Assembly: GCF_904846645.1 (NCBI RefSeq)
Contig: NZ_CAJHBO010000015.1
Location: forward strand, 17,961 to 81,960
Reading direction: 5' to 3'
From: Psychrobacter sp. Pi2-1
Lineage (GTDB): Bacteria; Pseudomonadota; Gammaproteobacteria; Pseudomonadales; Moraxellaceae
Length of the DNA: 64,000 bases
The notes under the pieces were generated by a model, which had not been told where the DNA came from, ran no database searches, and saw nothing but the letters and a program-made list of their open reading frames with translations. Position 1 is the first letter of the stretch. Every line of letters begins with the position of its first letter. Made by a program: the position numbers and the translations under genes. Positions 1 through 8,416 of this stretch are shown here, in pieces.

Positions 1-566
1 ACAGTGGTGCACATGTATATAGCAACGATGAGATCAGTCAAGCAATTGACAATCTAAGCGCTCATGCTAAGCAAAAAGAATATCAACTGGCTTCACTGAC
101 CAGTCGTTTGTCTTACGAGCAGCGTCAGCAGCAAGCCAGCCGTGTACCTGACCGCAACTCTGCTCCTGCTATTGCAGCAGCAAATGCCTCTCGTGTCGCT
201 CTATCTAGAAGCTCTGGCTACTGTGCTCGCTATGTGCGTAAGGCATTACAGTCAGCAGGTTATGAGTTTACGCCTAACCCTTCAGCTTATCAGTACGCCT
301 CTCGTGGCACGCTAGCCCAAGCCGGCTTTACCAAGATCAGTAACGACATGGCACCACAAGTTGGTGATGTCGTTGTCTATAACCGCACGTCAAGCCGTCC
401 ACATGGTCATATTCAGATTTTTGATGGCAATGACTGGGTATCTGACTTCCGTCAAAACAGCATTAGCCCTTATAGCGGTACATACAGCTATACGACATGG
501 CGTGATTCGCAGTATGTTGATGATGCATCAGATCGTGGTATCTACCTTGCGATGGCTGACAAATAA
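1..566 (+). CDS. CHAP/NlpC-P60-like peptidoglycan amidase, 5'-truncated by window edge
   Basis: The reading frame is open from the first complete codon at base 3, so this is the C-terminal part of a longer protein. The likely nucleophile Cys sits in YCARYVRKALQSAGY (codon at 222). The likely catalytic His is in RPHGHIQIF (codons at 402 and 408), preceded by the GDVVVY strand usual in CHAP and NlpC/P60 folds. Such domains cleave peptide cross-links or amide bonds of peptidoglycan, often in secreted autolysins. The upstream part visible here (Gln/Ser/Asn-rich) looks like a linker, so any signal peptide or LysM domain lies outside the window. A TTG at 108 is probably not the true start. A hairpin terminator follows directly. 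The family call is fairly safe; the substrate is inferred. Confidence 0.7.
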   Translation, partial: SGAHVYSNDEISQAIDNLSAHAKQKEYQLASLTSRLSYEQRQQQASRVPDRNSAPAIAAANASRVALSRSSGYCARYVRKALQSAGYEFTPNPSAYQYASRGTLAQAGFTKISNDMAPQVGDVVVYNRTSSRPHGHIQIFDGNDWVSDFRQNSISPYSGTYSYTTWRDSQYVDDASDRGIYLAMADK

Positions 567-619
567 ACATCGGTTAAATGAAGTAAGCATCAGTTAAATA
601 AGACTAAAGTTTTCTCCAA

Positions 620-659
620 ACTCAGTAATGCTCTTTATGACATTACTGGGTTTTTTTTG
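620..659 (+). terminator. Rho-independent terminator of the CHAP gene
   Basis: Inverted repeat CAGTAATG/CATTACTG (623-630 with 641-648) followed by GGG and eight T residues, 57 bases after the CHAP stop codon. Confidence 0.85.
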
Positions 660-721
660 TGCTTTAAATAATTATATCTAAGAATAGCTGTATTTAAATG
701 AGTACAGCTCATACAACCAAA

Positions 722-1495
722 TCAAAGCTCAAACTTTGGCCAATAGTCGCGATTGTGAAAATCAGGCGGGGATGCATGGCCCGAGGCAAAATATAAGTCA
801 GTTTTGCCAAACCATAAGATGACACAAGGATGTATTTGTTCAATCTTCATGTTTGCAATAGCGTATTGTTGATTCGGTAGCTGCGTTATAGGTAGGCTAA
901 AGCTGCGCTCATAATGAGCAGGTGTCTGCACTACCGTTGAAGTGCTAGATAGTAGGCTTGCTACTGATAAGGCTGTCAAATCCTTATGGTTGTTCCAACC
1001 AACAGATGCGCGTGTGGTTCCATCAGTTTCATACAACGGTACTGGCGGTAGTGCCGCAGGGTTACGATAGCTCTCAAATTGATAAAGTGCATAACGACCA
1101 TCAGGACTCGCATTAATCTCTATATAAGCAGTTGTTTGCTGAAGTGGTATCTTGTGAGGTTCTGGATGGTGAATTGCTACGATATCTTCGTCATCATTCT
1201 TACAGCCTGCAATCTTGCTGCCAGCAATAAAACATTCAAGGCACGTCTCTTCCCATAGGTAATCAGTGAAATTTACTTGAGTTTGTTGCCATGTTCGCCA
1301 ATTGAGTTGGTTTGCTAGAATTTGGCTAGGCAGAGTCACTTGATAGGTCAGCATTAATTGCAAAGCTGGCTGTTGGATGATCTCTGTACTTACTTCGATA
1401 GAGATATTCTCAAGATCTTCTATAGACACGCCTAATTGCTGAGCGTCTTTCGCTATCGTCTCGGTGGCTATAGAGAGGTTAAAAGATTGGTTCAT
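722..1495 (-). CDS. DOMON-like domain protein of unknown function
   Basis: About 257 residues from the ATG chosen here. A TTG 45 bases further upstream would add 15 residues and has no better ribosome site. The chain is rich in beta-strand-type segments. It contains WEETCLECFI and later AYIEINASPDGRYALYQFESYR, the pattern of bacterial DOMON-like proteins (carbohydrate- or haem-binding beta sandwich folds), and ends with FGKTDLYFASGHASPPDFHNRDYWP. No signal peptide or membrane helix is seen, so a cytoplasmic location is likely. It stands alone on the minus strand between the CHAP gene (convergent) and yhbY. The fold is recognised by pattern only and no ligand or reaction can be assigned. Confidence 0.6.
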   Translation of the reverse strand: MNQSFNLSIATETIAKDAQQLGVSIEDLENISIEVSTEIIQQPALQLMLTYQVTLPSQILANQLNWRTWQQTQVNFTDYLWEETCLECFIAGSKIAGCKNDDEDIVAIHHPEPHKIPLQQTTAYIEINASPDGRYALYQFESYRNPAALPPVPLYETDGTTRASVGWNNHKDLTALSVASLLSSTSTVVQTPAHYERSFSLPITQLPNQQYAIANMKIEQIHPCVILWFGKTDLYFASGHASPPDFHNRDYWPKFEL

Positions 1496-1625
1496 TATAA
1501 GTACATCTCGATGGTAATAATAAAGAGGTGATAGTGACAAGAGAAATCATACTGGCTAAGAGCACTAATACTAAAGGACACTAAGACTATACGGTAAGTA
1601 TAACCGAGACTATCAGAAAACATAA

Positions 1626-1651
1626 AAGCCGCGAGCAAGAAGCGTCGCGGC
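1626..1651 (-). terminator. Terminator downstream of yhbY
   Basis: Stem GCCGCGA/TCGCGGC (1628-1634 with 1645-1651). Read on the minus strand it is followed by TTTTATG, and it lies about 80 bases past the yhbY stop. Confidence 0.75.
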
Positions 1652-1730
1652 CTTTGTATTTGATTATCGTTTAGCTATGATATAAGTGAACATAAAACCC
1701 AGTCGCTTAATACCAGTCTATCATGACATA

Positions 1731-2042
1731 TTACTGTGCGTGACGTGCTAGGTTAGACAGTTTTGGGTTAGCATTTGGGTTTTTGCGTAGTAATAATGCC
1801 ATACGACCAATAGAGTGAACCAAAGACGCATTAGCCGCTTTAGCAAGTTCAGCGCCAACGATGTCACGCTCTTCTTTCGTGCCAGCAGGCAATTTCACTT
1901 TGATAAGCTCATGATCTGTTAGCGCGCGATCGATTTCTTCAGTAATGGTTGGAGTAATACCCTTGTTGCCGATCATAACGATAGGCTTTAGCTCGTGACC
2001 GATGCCCTTTAGACGTTTGATGGTAGCGTTATCGAGTTGCAT
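1731..2042 (-). CDS. yhbY: YhbY, CRM-domain RNA-binding protein of ribosome assembly
   Basis: A single CRM (KH-like) domain fills the 103-residue chain: MQLDNATIKRLKGIGHELKP at the start, then the hallmark IGNKG loop, and the C-terminal RMALLLRK strand. YhbY/CRM proteins associate with pre-50S particles. The start was set at the ATG preceded by AGGAATTCT (good Shine-Dalgarno at 6 bases); a longer frame upstream has no such site. It is divergent from rlmE, the arrangement known from E. coli (yhbY opposite rrmJ-ftsH), which fits a shared role in large-subunit maturation. Length and motif agree with the family. Confidence 0.93.
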   Translation of the reverse strand: MQLDNATIKRLKGIGHELKPIVMIGNKGITPTITEEIDRALTDHELIKVKLPAGTKEERDIVGAELAKAANASLVHSIGRMALLLRKNPNANPKLSNLARHAQ

Positions 2043-2376
2043 AGAATTCCTAAGTGTTGGTAAAAATAAAAATGGTATTGTCAAAAACAGTTATTGATCA
2101 TTATAGATAATCTGTGACCATCTTGCATAAGATCAGCAGGATTTTGCACGATTTTACGTGACGAAAATGTTAAACTGAGTATTTGGTACATTATAAACGC
2201 TACTGCCTTATAAAACAGTTATTTAACCAATAGAATTTGGTCAGTTTGCAACCAACCATGAATAAAAAATTTGATTAACACCGTATTTAGAATAATCCGC
2301 AACGGATTAATATCAGTTTGTAAGTGATAGAGCAATTAAAGCAGCTAGATTTAGTAAAGCAATAGGAGCAGGTATT

Positions 2377-3009
2377 TTGGCCACGCGTATCGAAAACAAA
2401 AAACTATCAAAGAGCAGCAGTGCTTGGATGAAAGAACATATTGACGATCATTATGTGCAAAAAGCTCAGAAAGATGGCTACCGTGCCCGTGCCGCTTATA
2501 AATTATTAGAGATTAACGAAAAAACCAACCTGATTAAAAAAGGCATGACGGTTGTAGACTTGGGTAGTGCCCCTGGCAGTTGGTCTCAAGTAGCGGGACA
2601 ATTGGTCGGTGATAATGGTATCTTGATTGCCTCTGATATTCTGGCGATGGATGCTTTGCCTGATGTTACCTTTATTCAGGGTGATTTTCGTGAAGCTGAA
2701 GTGTTCGACGCCATTATGGCAGAAGTAGGCGACAGACAAGTCGACGTGGTATTGTCTGATATGGCACCCAATACGGCGGGAAATAGCGCTATCGATCAGC
2801 CGCGTATGATGTACTTATGCGAGCTGGCAGTGGACTTCGCGCTTGCAACCTTACCAGAAGGTGGCGCACTTATTATGAAAGTGTTTCAAGGTGAAGGCAC
2901 ACAAGAATTACGCAAGCAGATGCAGCAGGATTTTAGTAAGATTCGTAGTATAAAGCCAGGTGCGTCACGACCACGCTCAAAAGAGATGTTTTGGATAGCG
3001 ATTAAATAG
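2377..3009 (+). CDS. rlmE: RlmE (FtsJ/RrmJ), 23S rRNA 2'-O-methyltransferase
   Basis: This SAM-dependent enzyme methylates the 2'-OH of U2552 in the A-loop of 23S rRNA, a late step in 50S maturation. The SAM-binding motif VDLGSAPGSWSQV is at about residues 59-71. The K-D-K-E catalytic tetrad can be placed at K42 (RAAYKL), D128 (LSDMAPN), K168 (IMKVFQGEG) and E203 (SKEMFWIA). The length of 210 residues matches the family. Translation starts at TTG: AGGAG lies 8 bases upstream, and the protein aligns from ATRIENKKLSKSS onward. ftsH follows after about 400 bases with its own promoter candidate. Confidence 0.96.
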   Translation: MATRIENKKLSKSSSAWMKEHIDDHYVQKAQKDGYRARAAYKLLEINEKTNLIKKGMTVVDLGSAPGSWSQVAGQLVGDNGILIASDILAMDALPDVTFIQGDFREAEVFDAIMAEVGDRQVDVVLSDMAPNTAGNSAIDQPRMMYLCELAVDFALATLPEGGALIMKVFQGEGTQELRKQMQQDFSKIRSIKPGASRPRSKEMFWIAIK

Positions 3010-3122
3010 TTTTAACATCAATGAGTTGCTGCTATTGTAAGCGAGATAATGAATCACCATAAACTATTATTATCATAGTGTGAAAATCGCTACAATCGTT
3101 AACTGAATAATCGTGCAACCTG

Positions 3123-3151
3123 CTTGAATTATACGGGTTAGCACCACATAT
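3123..3151 (+). promoter_or_regulatory. Sigma-32-like heat-shock promoter of ftsH
   Basis: CTTGAAT at 3123-3129, a 14-base spacer, then CCACATAT at 3144-3151. The E. coli sigma-32 consensus is CTTGAAA-N11-16-CCCCATNT, so there is one mismatch in each half. The start codon of ftsH is about 260 bases downstream, giving a leader near 250 nucleotides. ftsH is a sigma-32 regulon gene in E. coli. The match is seen directly; activity is inferred. Confidence 0.65.
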
Positions 3152-3410
3152 CATGGTATATTACCTTTGTTTTTAGCATATGTTTTAGGCAAAGTCGTCT
3201 GATAATAAGCGTTTTACAAGCTCAATGATCGTATATCTATGTTTATCTCATACTGATTATTTATAAAAACAATTTTTATGCTACCTATAAATCATATAAG
3301 TTTAATTTAGCAGCTTTTTATTATCGGGATATTCGTTAAAAATGAGCAATACGTTTATAGATGTCACGTGTTTAATAAACACACCAATAAGTAAGGGATG
3401 GGAATAACTA

Positions 3411-5306
3411 GTGAGCGACATGGTAAAAAATACCTTATTGTGGCTGGTGGTAATCGGCGTTTTGGTGCTGGTGTTTAGCGGCTTTGATCAATCTTCTGAG
3501 CCGGATAACCTTAACTACTCTGAGTTTGTGACCGCAGTGTCAGAAAACCAAGTAGCCAGTGTCGAGATCGACGGCGAACAGATCACCGGCGAAAAGAAAA
3601 ATGGTTCATCTTTTGAGACCATTAGACCAGCTGTGTCAGATGACCAGCTCATGCCAATGCTACGTGAGAACCAAGTCGAAGTTCAAGGAACGGCACCAAA
3701 GCGCCAAAGCGTACTAATGCAACTACTGATAGCCAGCTTCCCAATTCTATTGATTATTGGTCTGTTCTTATTCTTTATGCGTAATATGCAGGGCGGCGCT
3801 GGCGGTAAAGGCGGCGGCCCAATGAGCTTTGGTAAATCGAAAGCGAAGATGCTGACCGAAGATCAAATCAACGTTAACTTCGAAGATGTGGCTGGTTGTG
3901 AAGAAGCCAAAGAAGAAGTCGTTGAAGTGGTTGAGTTCTTACGTGATCCAGACAAATTTACCAAGTTGGGTGCAACGATTCCTCGTGGTATCTTGATGGT
4001 AGGTCCTCCAGGTACAGGTAAAACGTTGTTAGCAAGAGCTATTGCTGGTGAAGCTAAAGTGCCGTTCTTCTCAATTTCAGGTTCTGATTTTGTTGAGATG
4101 TTCGTCGGTGTTGGTGCATCACGTGTCCGTGATATGTTTGAACAGGCGAAGAAAAGCGCTCCTTGTATCATCTTTATTGATGAGATTGATGCAGTCGGTC
4201 GTCATCGTGGCTCTGGTATGGGCGGCGGTAACGATGAGCGCGAGCAGACATTGAACCAATTATTGGTTGAGATGGATGGTTTTGAAGGCAATGAAGGCGT
4301 TATCGTTATTGCCGCAACTAACCGTGCTGATGTGCTTGATAAAGCATTATTGCGTCCAGGTCGTTTTGACCGTCAGGTGCAAGTAGGCTTGCCGGATATC
4401 AAAGGCCGTGAACAAATCCTAAAAGTCCATTTGAAAAAGCTGCCAAACACGATAAGTGTAGATGCCAGTTCTCTTGCTCGTGGTACTCCTGGGTTCAGTG
4501 GTGCACAGCTTGCCAACCTTGTAAACGAAGCTGCATTGTTTGCCGCGCGTCGTAACAAGACCAGCGTCGATATGAATGACTTTGAAGATGCGAAAGACAA
4601 GCTATATATGGGTCCTGAACGCAAATCCATGGTAATCCGCGAAGAAGAGCGCCGTGCAACTGCGTATCATGAAGCGGGTCATGCGTTGGTAGCTGAGCTA
4701 TTGCCAGGTACAGATCCGGTGCATAAGGTCACTATTATGCCGCGTGGCTTTGCCCTTGGTGTGACTTGGCAGTTACCTGAGCATGATCAGACCAGTATGT
4801 ATAAGTCGAAAATGCTGAGCGACATTGCTATTTTGTTCGGTGGTCGTATTGCTGAAGAAGTGTTTATTAATCAAATGTCGACGGGTGCTTCGAACGACTT
4901 TGAACGTGCTACTAAAATGGCACGTGCGATGGTCACGAAGTACGGTATGTCTGATGCACTTGGTATCATGGTGTACGAAGATGACGACAATTCACAAGGA
5001 TATTTCGGCGGTGGTGGACGTACGATTTCAGAAGCCACGCAGCAGAAGGTCGATGAAGAAGTGCGTCGTATGCTAGAAGAGCAGTATGATATCGCTCGTG
5101 AATTGATTGAAGCCAACCAAGAAAAAATGCATGCGATGGTTGATGCACTCATGAACTGGGAAACTATTGATCGTGACCAACTGCAAGATATCCTAGCAGG
5201 TGAAGAACCACGTCCACCAAGAGTTTACCAGCATAACGAATTAAAATTGTCGAAAAATGATGTTAAAACAACTGGTGCTACTCCGCCGCCATTACCAGCG
5301 ATGTAA
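3411..5306 (+). CDS. ftsH: FtsH, ATP-dependent membrane zinc metalloprotease
   Basis: This hexameric AAA+ protease of the inner membrane degrades misassembled membrane proteins and regulators such as sigma-32 and LpxC. Domain order: TM helix at about residues 7-25, periplasmic domain to about 100, second TM ([18 protein letters not shown]), then AAA+ with Walker A GPPGTGKT (about 198-205), Walker B IIFIDEID (about 253), and the arginine-finger region [10 protein letters not shown]. The protease domain has zinc site HEAGH at 420-424 and the third ligand Asp at about 496. The length of 631 residues is normal. Start: GTG behind AAGGGATGGG; an in-frame ATG three codons later is the alternative. 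folP follows after a terminator. Confidence 0.97.
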   Translation: MSDMVKNTLLWLVVIGVLVLVFSGFDQSSEPDNLNYSEFVTAVSENQVASVEIDGEQITGEKKNGSSFETIRPAVSDDQLMPMLRENQVEVQGTAPKRQSVLMQLLIASFPILLIIGLFLFFMRNMQGGAGGKGGGPMSFGKSKAKMLTEDQINVNFEDVAGCEEAKEEVVEVVEFLRDPDKFTKLGATIPRGILMVGPPGTGKTLLARAIAGEAKVPFFSISGSDFVEMFVGVGASRVRDMFEQAKKSAPCIIFIDEIDAVGRHRGSGMGGGNDEREQTLNQLLVEMDGFEGNEGVIVIAATNRADVLDKALLRPGRFDRQVQVGLPDIKGREQILKVHLKKLPNTISVDASSLARGTPGFSGAQLANLVNEAALFAARRNKTSVDMNDFEDAKDKLYMGPERKSMVIREEERRATAYHEAGHALVAELLPGTDPVHKVTIMPRGFALGVTWQLPEHDQTSMYKSKMLSDIAILFGGRIAEEVFINQMSTGASNDFERATKMARAMVTKYGMSDALGIMVYEDDDNSQGYFGGGGRTISEATQQKVDEEVRRMLEEQYDIARELIEANQEKMHAMVDALMNWETIDRDQLQDILAGEEPRPPRVYQHNELKLSKNDVKTTGATPPPLPAM

Positions 5307-5330
5307 GTGCTAGTGTATCCATATTTGATA

Positions 5331-5360
5331 AAAAGCCCTTTATGATAGAGGGCTTTTTTT
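5331..5360 (+). terminator. Rho-independent terminator of ftsH
   Basis: Stem AAAAGCCCT/AGGGCTTTT (5331-5339 with 5349-5357) running into a T tract, 25 bases after the ftsH stop. It partly uncouples folP from ftsH. Confidence 0.88.
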
Positions 5361-5471
5361 ATTGTCATCAATTTATGAAGGGTTTAGAACCCTATAAGAT
5401 TTACTGGTATCATAAGCGTAGATAACAATAACTAAAGCTGCATTATAAACTTTACTTGTGATGGATTATTC

Positions 5472-6365
5472 ATGTCATTATTCCAACCTTTATCCAACTA
5501 CCAAGTATCTAGCCGTGATAAAACCTTAGATTTGTCGCAGCCGCATATCATGGGTATCTTGAACGTAACGCCAGATTCATTTTCAGACGGTGGACAGTTT
5601 AACGCAGTAGATAAAGCTGTCGCTCATTGTCAGCAGATGATAAATGAAGGCGCTACTATTATTGATATCGGTGGTGAATCTACTCGTCCAAATGCGCAAG
5701 CTGTGACAACTGATGAGGAGATGCAAAGAGTTGTGCCGGTGGTTCGAGCCATTCGTCAGCATTGTGGTGATGCTATTTGGTTATCGATTGATACTAGCAG
5801 TCCTGAAGTCATGCAGGCAGCATTTAATGAAGGTGCTGACATTTGGAACGATGTACGAGCACTGAAACGTACGGGTGCGGCAGAGCTGGCGGCTAAGCTT
5901 AATATACCTGTTATGCTAATGCATATGCGCGGTGAGCCAACGACAATGAATAATTTGGCGCAATATGACGATGTGATCGATGAAGTGCGTACAGAGCTGA
6001 TTGACCGTATTAACGAAGTAGTTAGCATCGGCGTCAAACGAAGCAATATTATTATCGACCCAGGTTTTGGTTTTGCTAAGAACTATGAGCATCACTGCGC
6101 ATTATTAAGCCAGCTGAGTAGCTTGAAAACATTAGGGCTGCCGATAATGTTTGGCATTTCTCGCAAGCGTTTTTTAGCAGAAATATTGACCAAAAGTGGG
6201 GTGCAATTCGTAAGTACGACGCAAGCGGTAGAGCGTGATTCGGCAGGAACCGCAGCGGGGCTATTGGCCTTACAGCAAGGCGCAAGTATCATTCGTACAC
6301 ATAATGTAGCGATGATGCAGCAAGCAGTGGCCTTATGGAGTCAACTGTCAGCATATCGTTGTTAA
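5472..6365 (+). CDS. folP: FolP, dihydropteroate synthase
   Basis: It condenses para-aminobenzoate with 6-hydroxymethyl-dihydropterin pyrophosphate in folate synthesis and is the target of sulfonamides. The TIM-barrel signatures are present: MGILNVTPDSFSDGG (about residues 27-41), IDIGGESTRPNA (about 65), IDTSSPEVM (about 105), IIIDPGFGFAKN (about 197) and the GISRKRFL loop (about 228). The length of 297 residues is usual. The ribosome site before the ATG is weak. The rlmE-ftsH-folP order is conserved in gammaproteobacteria. In E. coli glmM comes next, but here the neighbour is sdhE, so the cluster has been rearranged. Confidence 0.96.
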   Translation: MSLFQPLSNYQVSSRDKTLDLSQPHIMGILNVTPDSFSDGGQFNAVDKAVAHCQQMINEGATIIDIGGESTRPNAQAVTTDEEMQRVVPVVRAIRQHCGDAIWLSIDTSSPEVMQAAFNEGADIWNDVRALKRTGAAELAAKLNIPVMLMHMRGEPTTMNNLAQYDDVIDEVRTELIDRINEVVSIGVKRSNIIIDPGFGFAKNYEHHCALLSQLSSLKTLGLPIMFGISRKRFLAEILTKSGVQFVSTTQAVERDSAGTAAGLLALQQGASIIRTHNVAMMQQAVALWSQLSAYRC

Positions 6366-6491
6366 ACTCATTCTACATGTCCGAATGCATAGTGAGATTT
6401 CAAGACTATAAATATTCTATACGCTATGCTTAACATCTATTTTTAAACTATCTAAACCCACAAAGCTATCTCAATTAATAAGAGTAAACCT

Positions 6492-6773
6492 ATGACAAGT
6501 ACCACTCAGCCAGAACCAACCAACGAACAGCGCCGTATCATTTATCAAGCTCGCCGCGGATTAAAAGAATTGGATTTTTATATTGATCCTTATGTTAAAG
6601 AGCTATATCTGACAGCCGATGCTACTGAACAAGCAACATTTGCAGAAATGCTCACTCATGAAGACCCAGACTTGCTTGATTACTTTACCAATCAAAATCG
6701 TCCAGAAGAGGACGATATCTGGGCGTTGGTCAATAAGATAAAAACATGGCGCCACACCAAAGACTTGGTTTAG
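6492..6773 (+). CDS. sdhE: SdhE, FAD assembly factor of succinate dehydrogenase
   Basis: Small all-helical protein (93 residues) that promotes covalent FAD attachment to SdhA (and FrdA). The invariant RGxxE motif that contacts the flavoprotein is R22-G23-L24-K25-E26 within ARRGLKELD. The second conserved block, MLTHEDPDLLDYFTN, is also present. The family used to be named YgfY/CptB and was described as the antitoxin of YgfX. The next gene begins inside this one, overlapping by 28 bases, so the two are translationally coupled, as in E. coli sdhE-ygfX. The length is normal. Confidence 0.92.
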   Translation: MTSTTQPEPTNEQRRIIYQARRGLKELDFYIDPYVKELYLTADATEQATFAEMLTHEDPDLLDYFTNQNRPEEDDIWALVNKIKTWRHTKDLV

Positions 6774-7288
6774 GTCTTAAGGAACGGGTCAGTACAATAT
6801 CTAACGTTTCCCATGCATGGTACGCTTATATGACGCCAGTAACCTCGCTACGTATTGATACAGCTGTCAAGCCTGCCAGTTATTTACGCGCGCTGCTATA
6901 TGTAGGCTTGACTGGCGTTATGACGATATTGGCATGGTTTGCATCTTTGACTTTGTGGCAGTATTTACTAATCTTAATAGTCTCGGCAGCAGTCGCAAGC
7001 TATCTGATGATATCGAGACCAATTCTATTACATATTAGTCAGCCATCGCTCAGTCAGCGTATTGATAAAGAATGGCAATTACTGATGCGAACGGGCCGCG
7101 GCGATGAGTTATGGCAAGCAGAATTGATCGATATCAATCGCTATCAGTGGGCAATGAGTGTCGAATTCAATATTGTTGAACCTTATCAAAGAACGTTTTC
7201 GACTACTATATTTCGCGATCAAGTAAATCACGAGCAATGGCGACGGTTAAATATTTTAGCCAATACCATTAAGGGTAATGCTAGATAA
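6746..7288 (+). CDS. ygfX: YgfX/CptA-like inner-membrane protein, partner of SdhE
   Basis: Two adjacent membrane helices lie near residues 46-85 (ALLYVGLTGVMTILAWFASL and LWQYLLILIVSAAVASYLM). They are followed by a soluble beta-rich domain ending in FRDQVNHEQWRRLNILAN, which matches the WR-L end of YgfX. E. coli YgfX is about 135 residues and has been described as a toxin that interferes with FtsZ and MreB. This version is 180 residues from the first ATG, or about 152 if the ATG at 6830 is used. Direct sequence similarity is weak, so the call rests on topology, C-terminal pattern and overlap with sdhE. Toxicity is not shown by the sequence. Confidence 0.65.
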   Translation: MAPHQRLGLGLKERVSTISNVSHAWYAYMTPVTSLRIDTAVKPASYLRALLYVGLTGVMTILAWFASLTLWQYLLILIVSAAVASYLMISRPILLHISQPSLSQRIDKEWQLLMRTGRGDELWQAELIDINRYQWAMSVEFNIVEPYQRTFSTTIFRDQVNHEQWRRLNILANTIKGNAR

Positions 7289-7529
7289 CTGGTTATCTAC
7301 TGGTCTTAGACTTTGCCTTTTGCGATGAAAAATCTCTACACGTCATAACAAAATAGCTATCTTAAAGGACAAAGAGGTTTGTTATATTAAAATCTGTTAT
7401 ATTAAAAATAGAAAATAAAACTCGTAATTCTGCTGTCCCGTTATTAAAGAACATATATGCAGATATGAGGTTTCATAAGTTTGAGCAGTATTTTTGTACT
7501 AAACAATACGATAAAAAGAGGAATAGATA

Positions 7530-8243
7530 ATGAGCTTATTAGGGAATTTAGTGAGCCAAATTGCGCGCAGTGCAATGAATCCAGAAGACGCTCAGCGCAA
7601 TCCAGTTAACCAACGTACTGAAACGCGGCAGACTGGCGGACTAGGTGATATTTTAGGTAGTGTATTAGGCGGTGGCAGTCAGGTAGGTGGTTATAGCCCT
7701 CAACAAAATAGCCGTCAAGCAGATAATGGTTTTGGCTTAGATGACATCATTGGTGGCCTAGCAGGAGCCAGTCAGCGCGGCGGTATGAGTTCAGGTGCTG
7801 GCGGACTAGGTGATATTTTAGGTAGTGTACTAGGTGGTCAGCGAACTAATAGTGGGTTTGGTGGTAAAGGTATGCTCGTTGCCGCATTAATGCCTATGGT
7901 ACTTAGCTGGATCAAACGTAATGGTGGTTTGAGTGGAGCATTGTCTAAGATCACTGGTATGGGCTATGAAGGTCAAGCACGCTCTTGGATGAGTAATAAC
8001 GAAGCAAACGATAATTTAGATCCAAACGAAATCAACCGCTTATTTGACGAAAACGAAATTCAGCAAGTGGCCGCTCATACTGGTGCTAATGAAACTGAGG
8101 TAAGACAAGGACTCGCCGAGCTGTTGCCTGAAGTAATGAATCAGCTAACGCCTAATGGCAATCTGGATAATGAGTCTGAGGCCAATGAAGAGATAGATCA
8201 AATTATTAGCCAACTATCTAGCCGTCTTGGTAATTTTAAATAA
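7530..8243 (+). CDS. YidB-like DUF937 protein
   Basis: 237 residues. The N-terminal part is low-complexity Gly/Gln/Ser/Asn and contains two copies of GGLGDILGSVLGG (about residues 36-48 and 91-103). The middle has a hydrophobic stretch (GKGMLVAALMPMVLSWI). The C-terminal half is the DUF937/YidB helical domain: GMGYEGQARSWMSNNEANDN, then LFDENEIQQVAAHTG and the acidic LAELLPEVMNQLTPNG. YidB-type proteins are widespread and of unknown function. The start is supported by AAGAGGAATAGATA before the ATG. The gene stands alone with a terminator behind it. The Gly-rich repeats are longer than in E. coli YidB (about 130 residues). Confidence 0.8.
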   Translation: MSLLGNLVSQIARSAMNPEDAQRNPVNQRTETRQTGGLGDILGSVLGGGSQVGGYSPQQNSRQADNGFGLDDIIGGLAGASQRGGMSSGAGGLGDILGSVLGGQRTNSGFGGKGMLVAALMPMVLSWIKRNGGLSGALSKITGMGYEGQARSWMSNNEANDNLDPNEINRLFDENEIQQVAAHTGANETEVRQGLAELLPEVMNQLTPNGNLDNESEANEEIDQIISQLSSRLGNFK

Positions 8244-8321
8244 TTTGACAGCTTTGAGTTTGAAAATTTCTAACTGAATTCTTAAAAGTCATGTAGATTA
8301 AAATAATTGATAGTATTGATC

Positions 8322-8352
8322 AAAGGGCACGTTATATAACGTGCTCTTTTTT
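8322..8352. terminator. Bidirectional terminator between DUF937 gene and recX
   Basis: Near-perfect palindrome centred on GTTATATAAC (8322-8349) with A tract before and T tract after. It can end the plus-strand DUF937 transcript and, more weakly, the minus-strand recA-recX transcript. Confidence 0.8.
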
Positions 8353-8416
8353 ATGTCTATCACAAGAGTATGACTGTCGATAAATACCGTTTGGCAGGGA
8401 CAGCGATAGTAAGCCC

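Noticed and set aside
5741..5750. GGTTCGAGCC, resembling a tRNA T-loop
   Set aside because: It lies within the folP coding sequence with no surrounding cloverleaf. No tRNA was found in the window.
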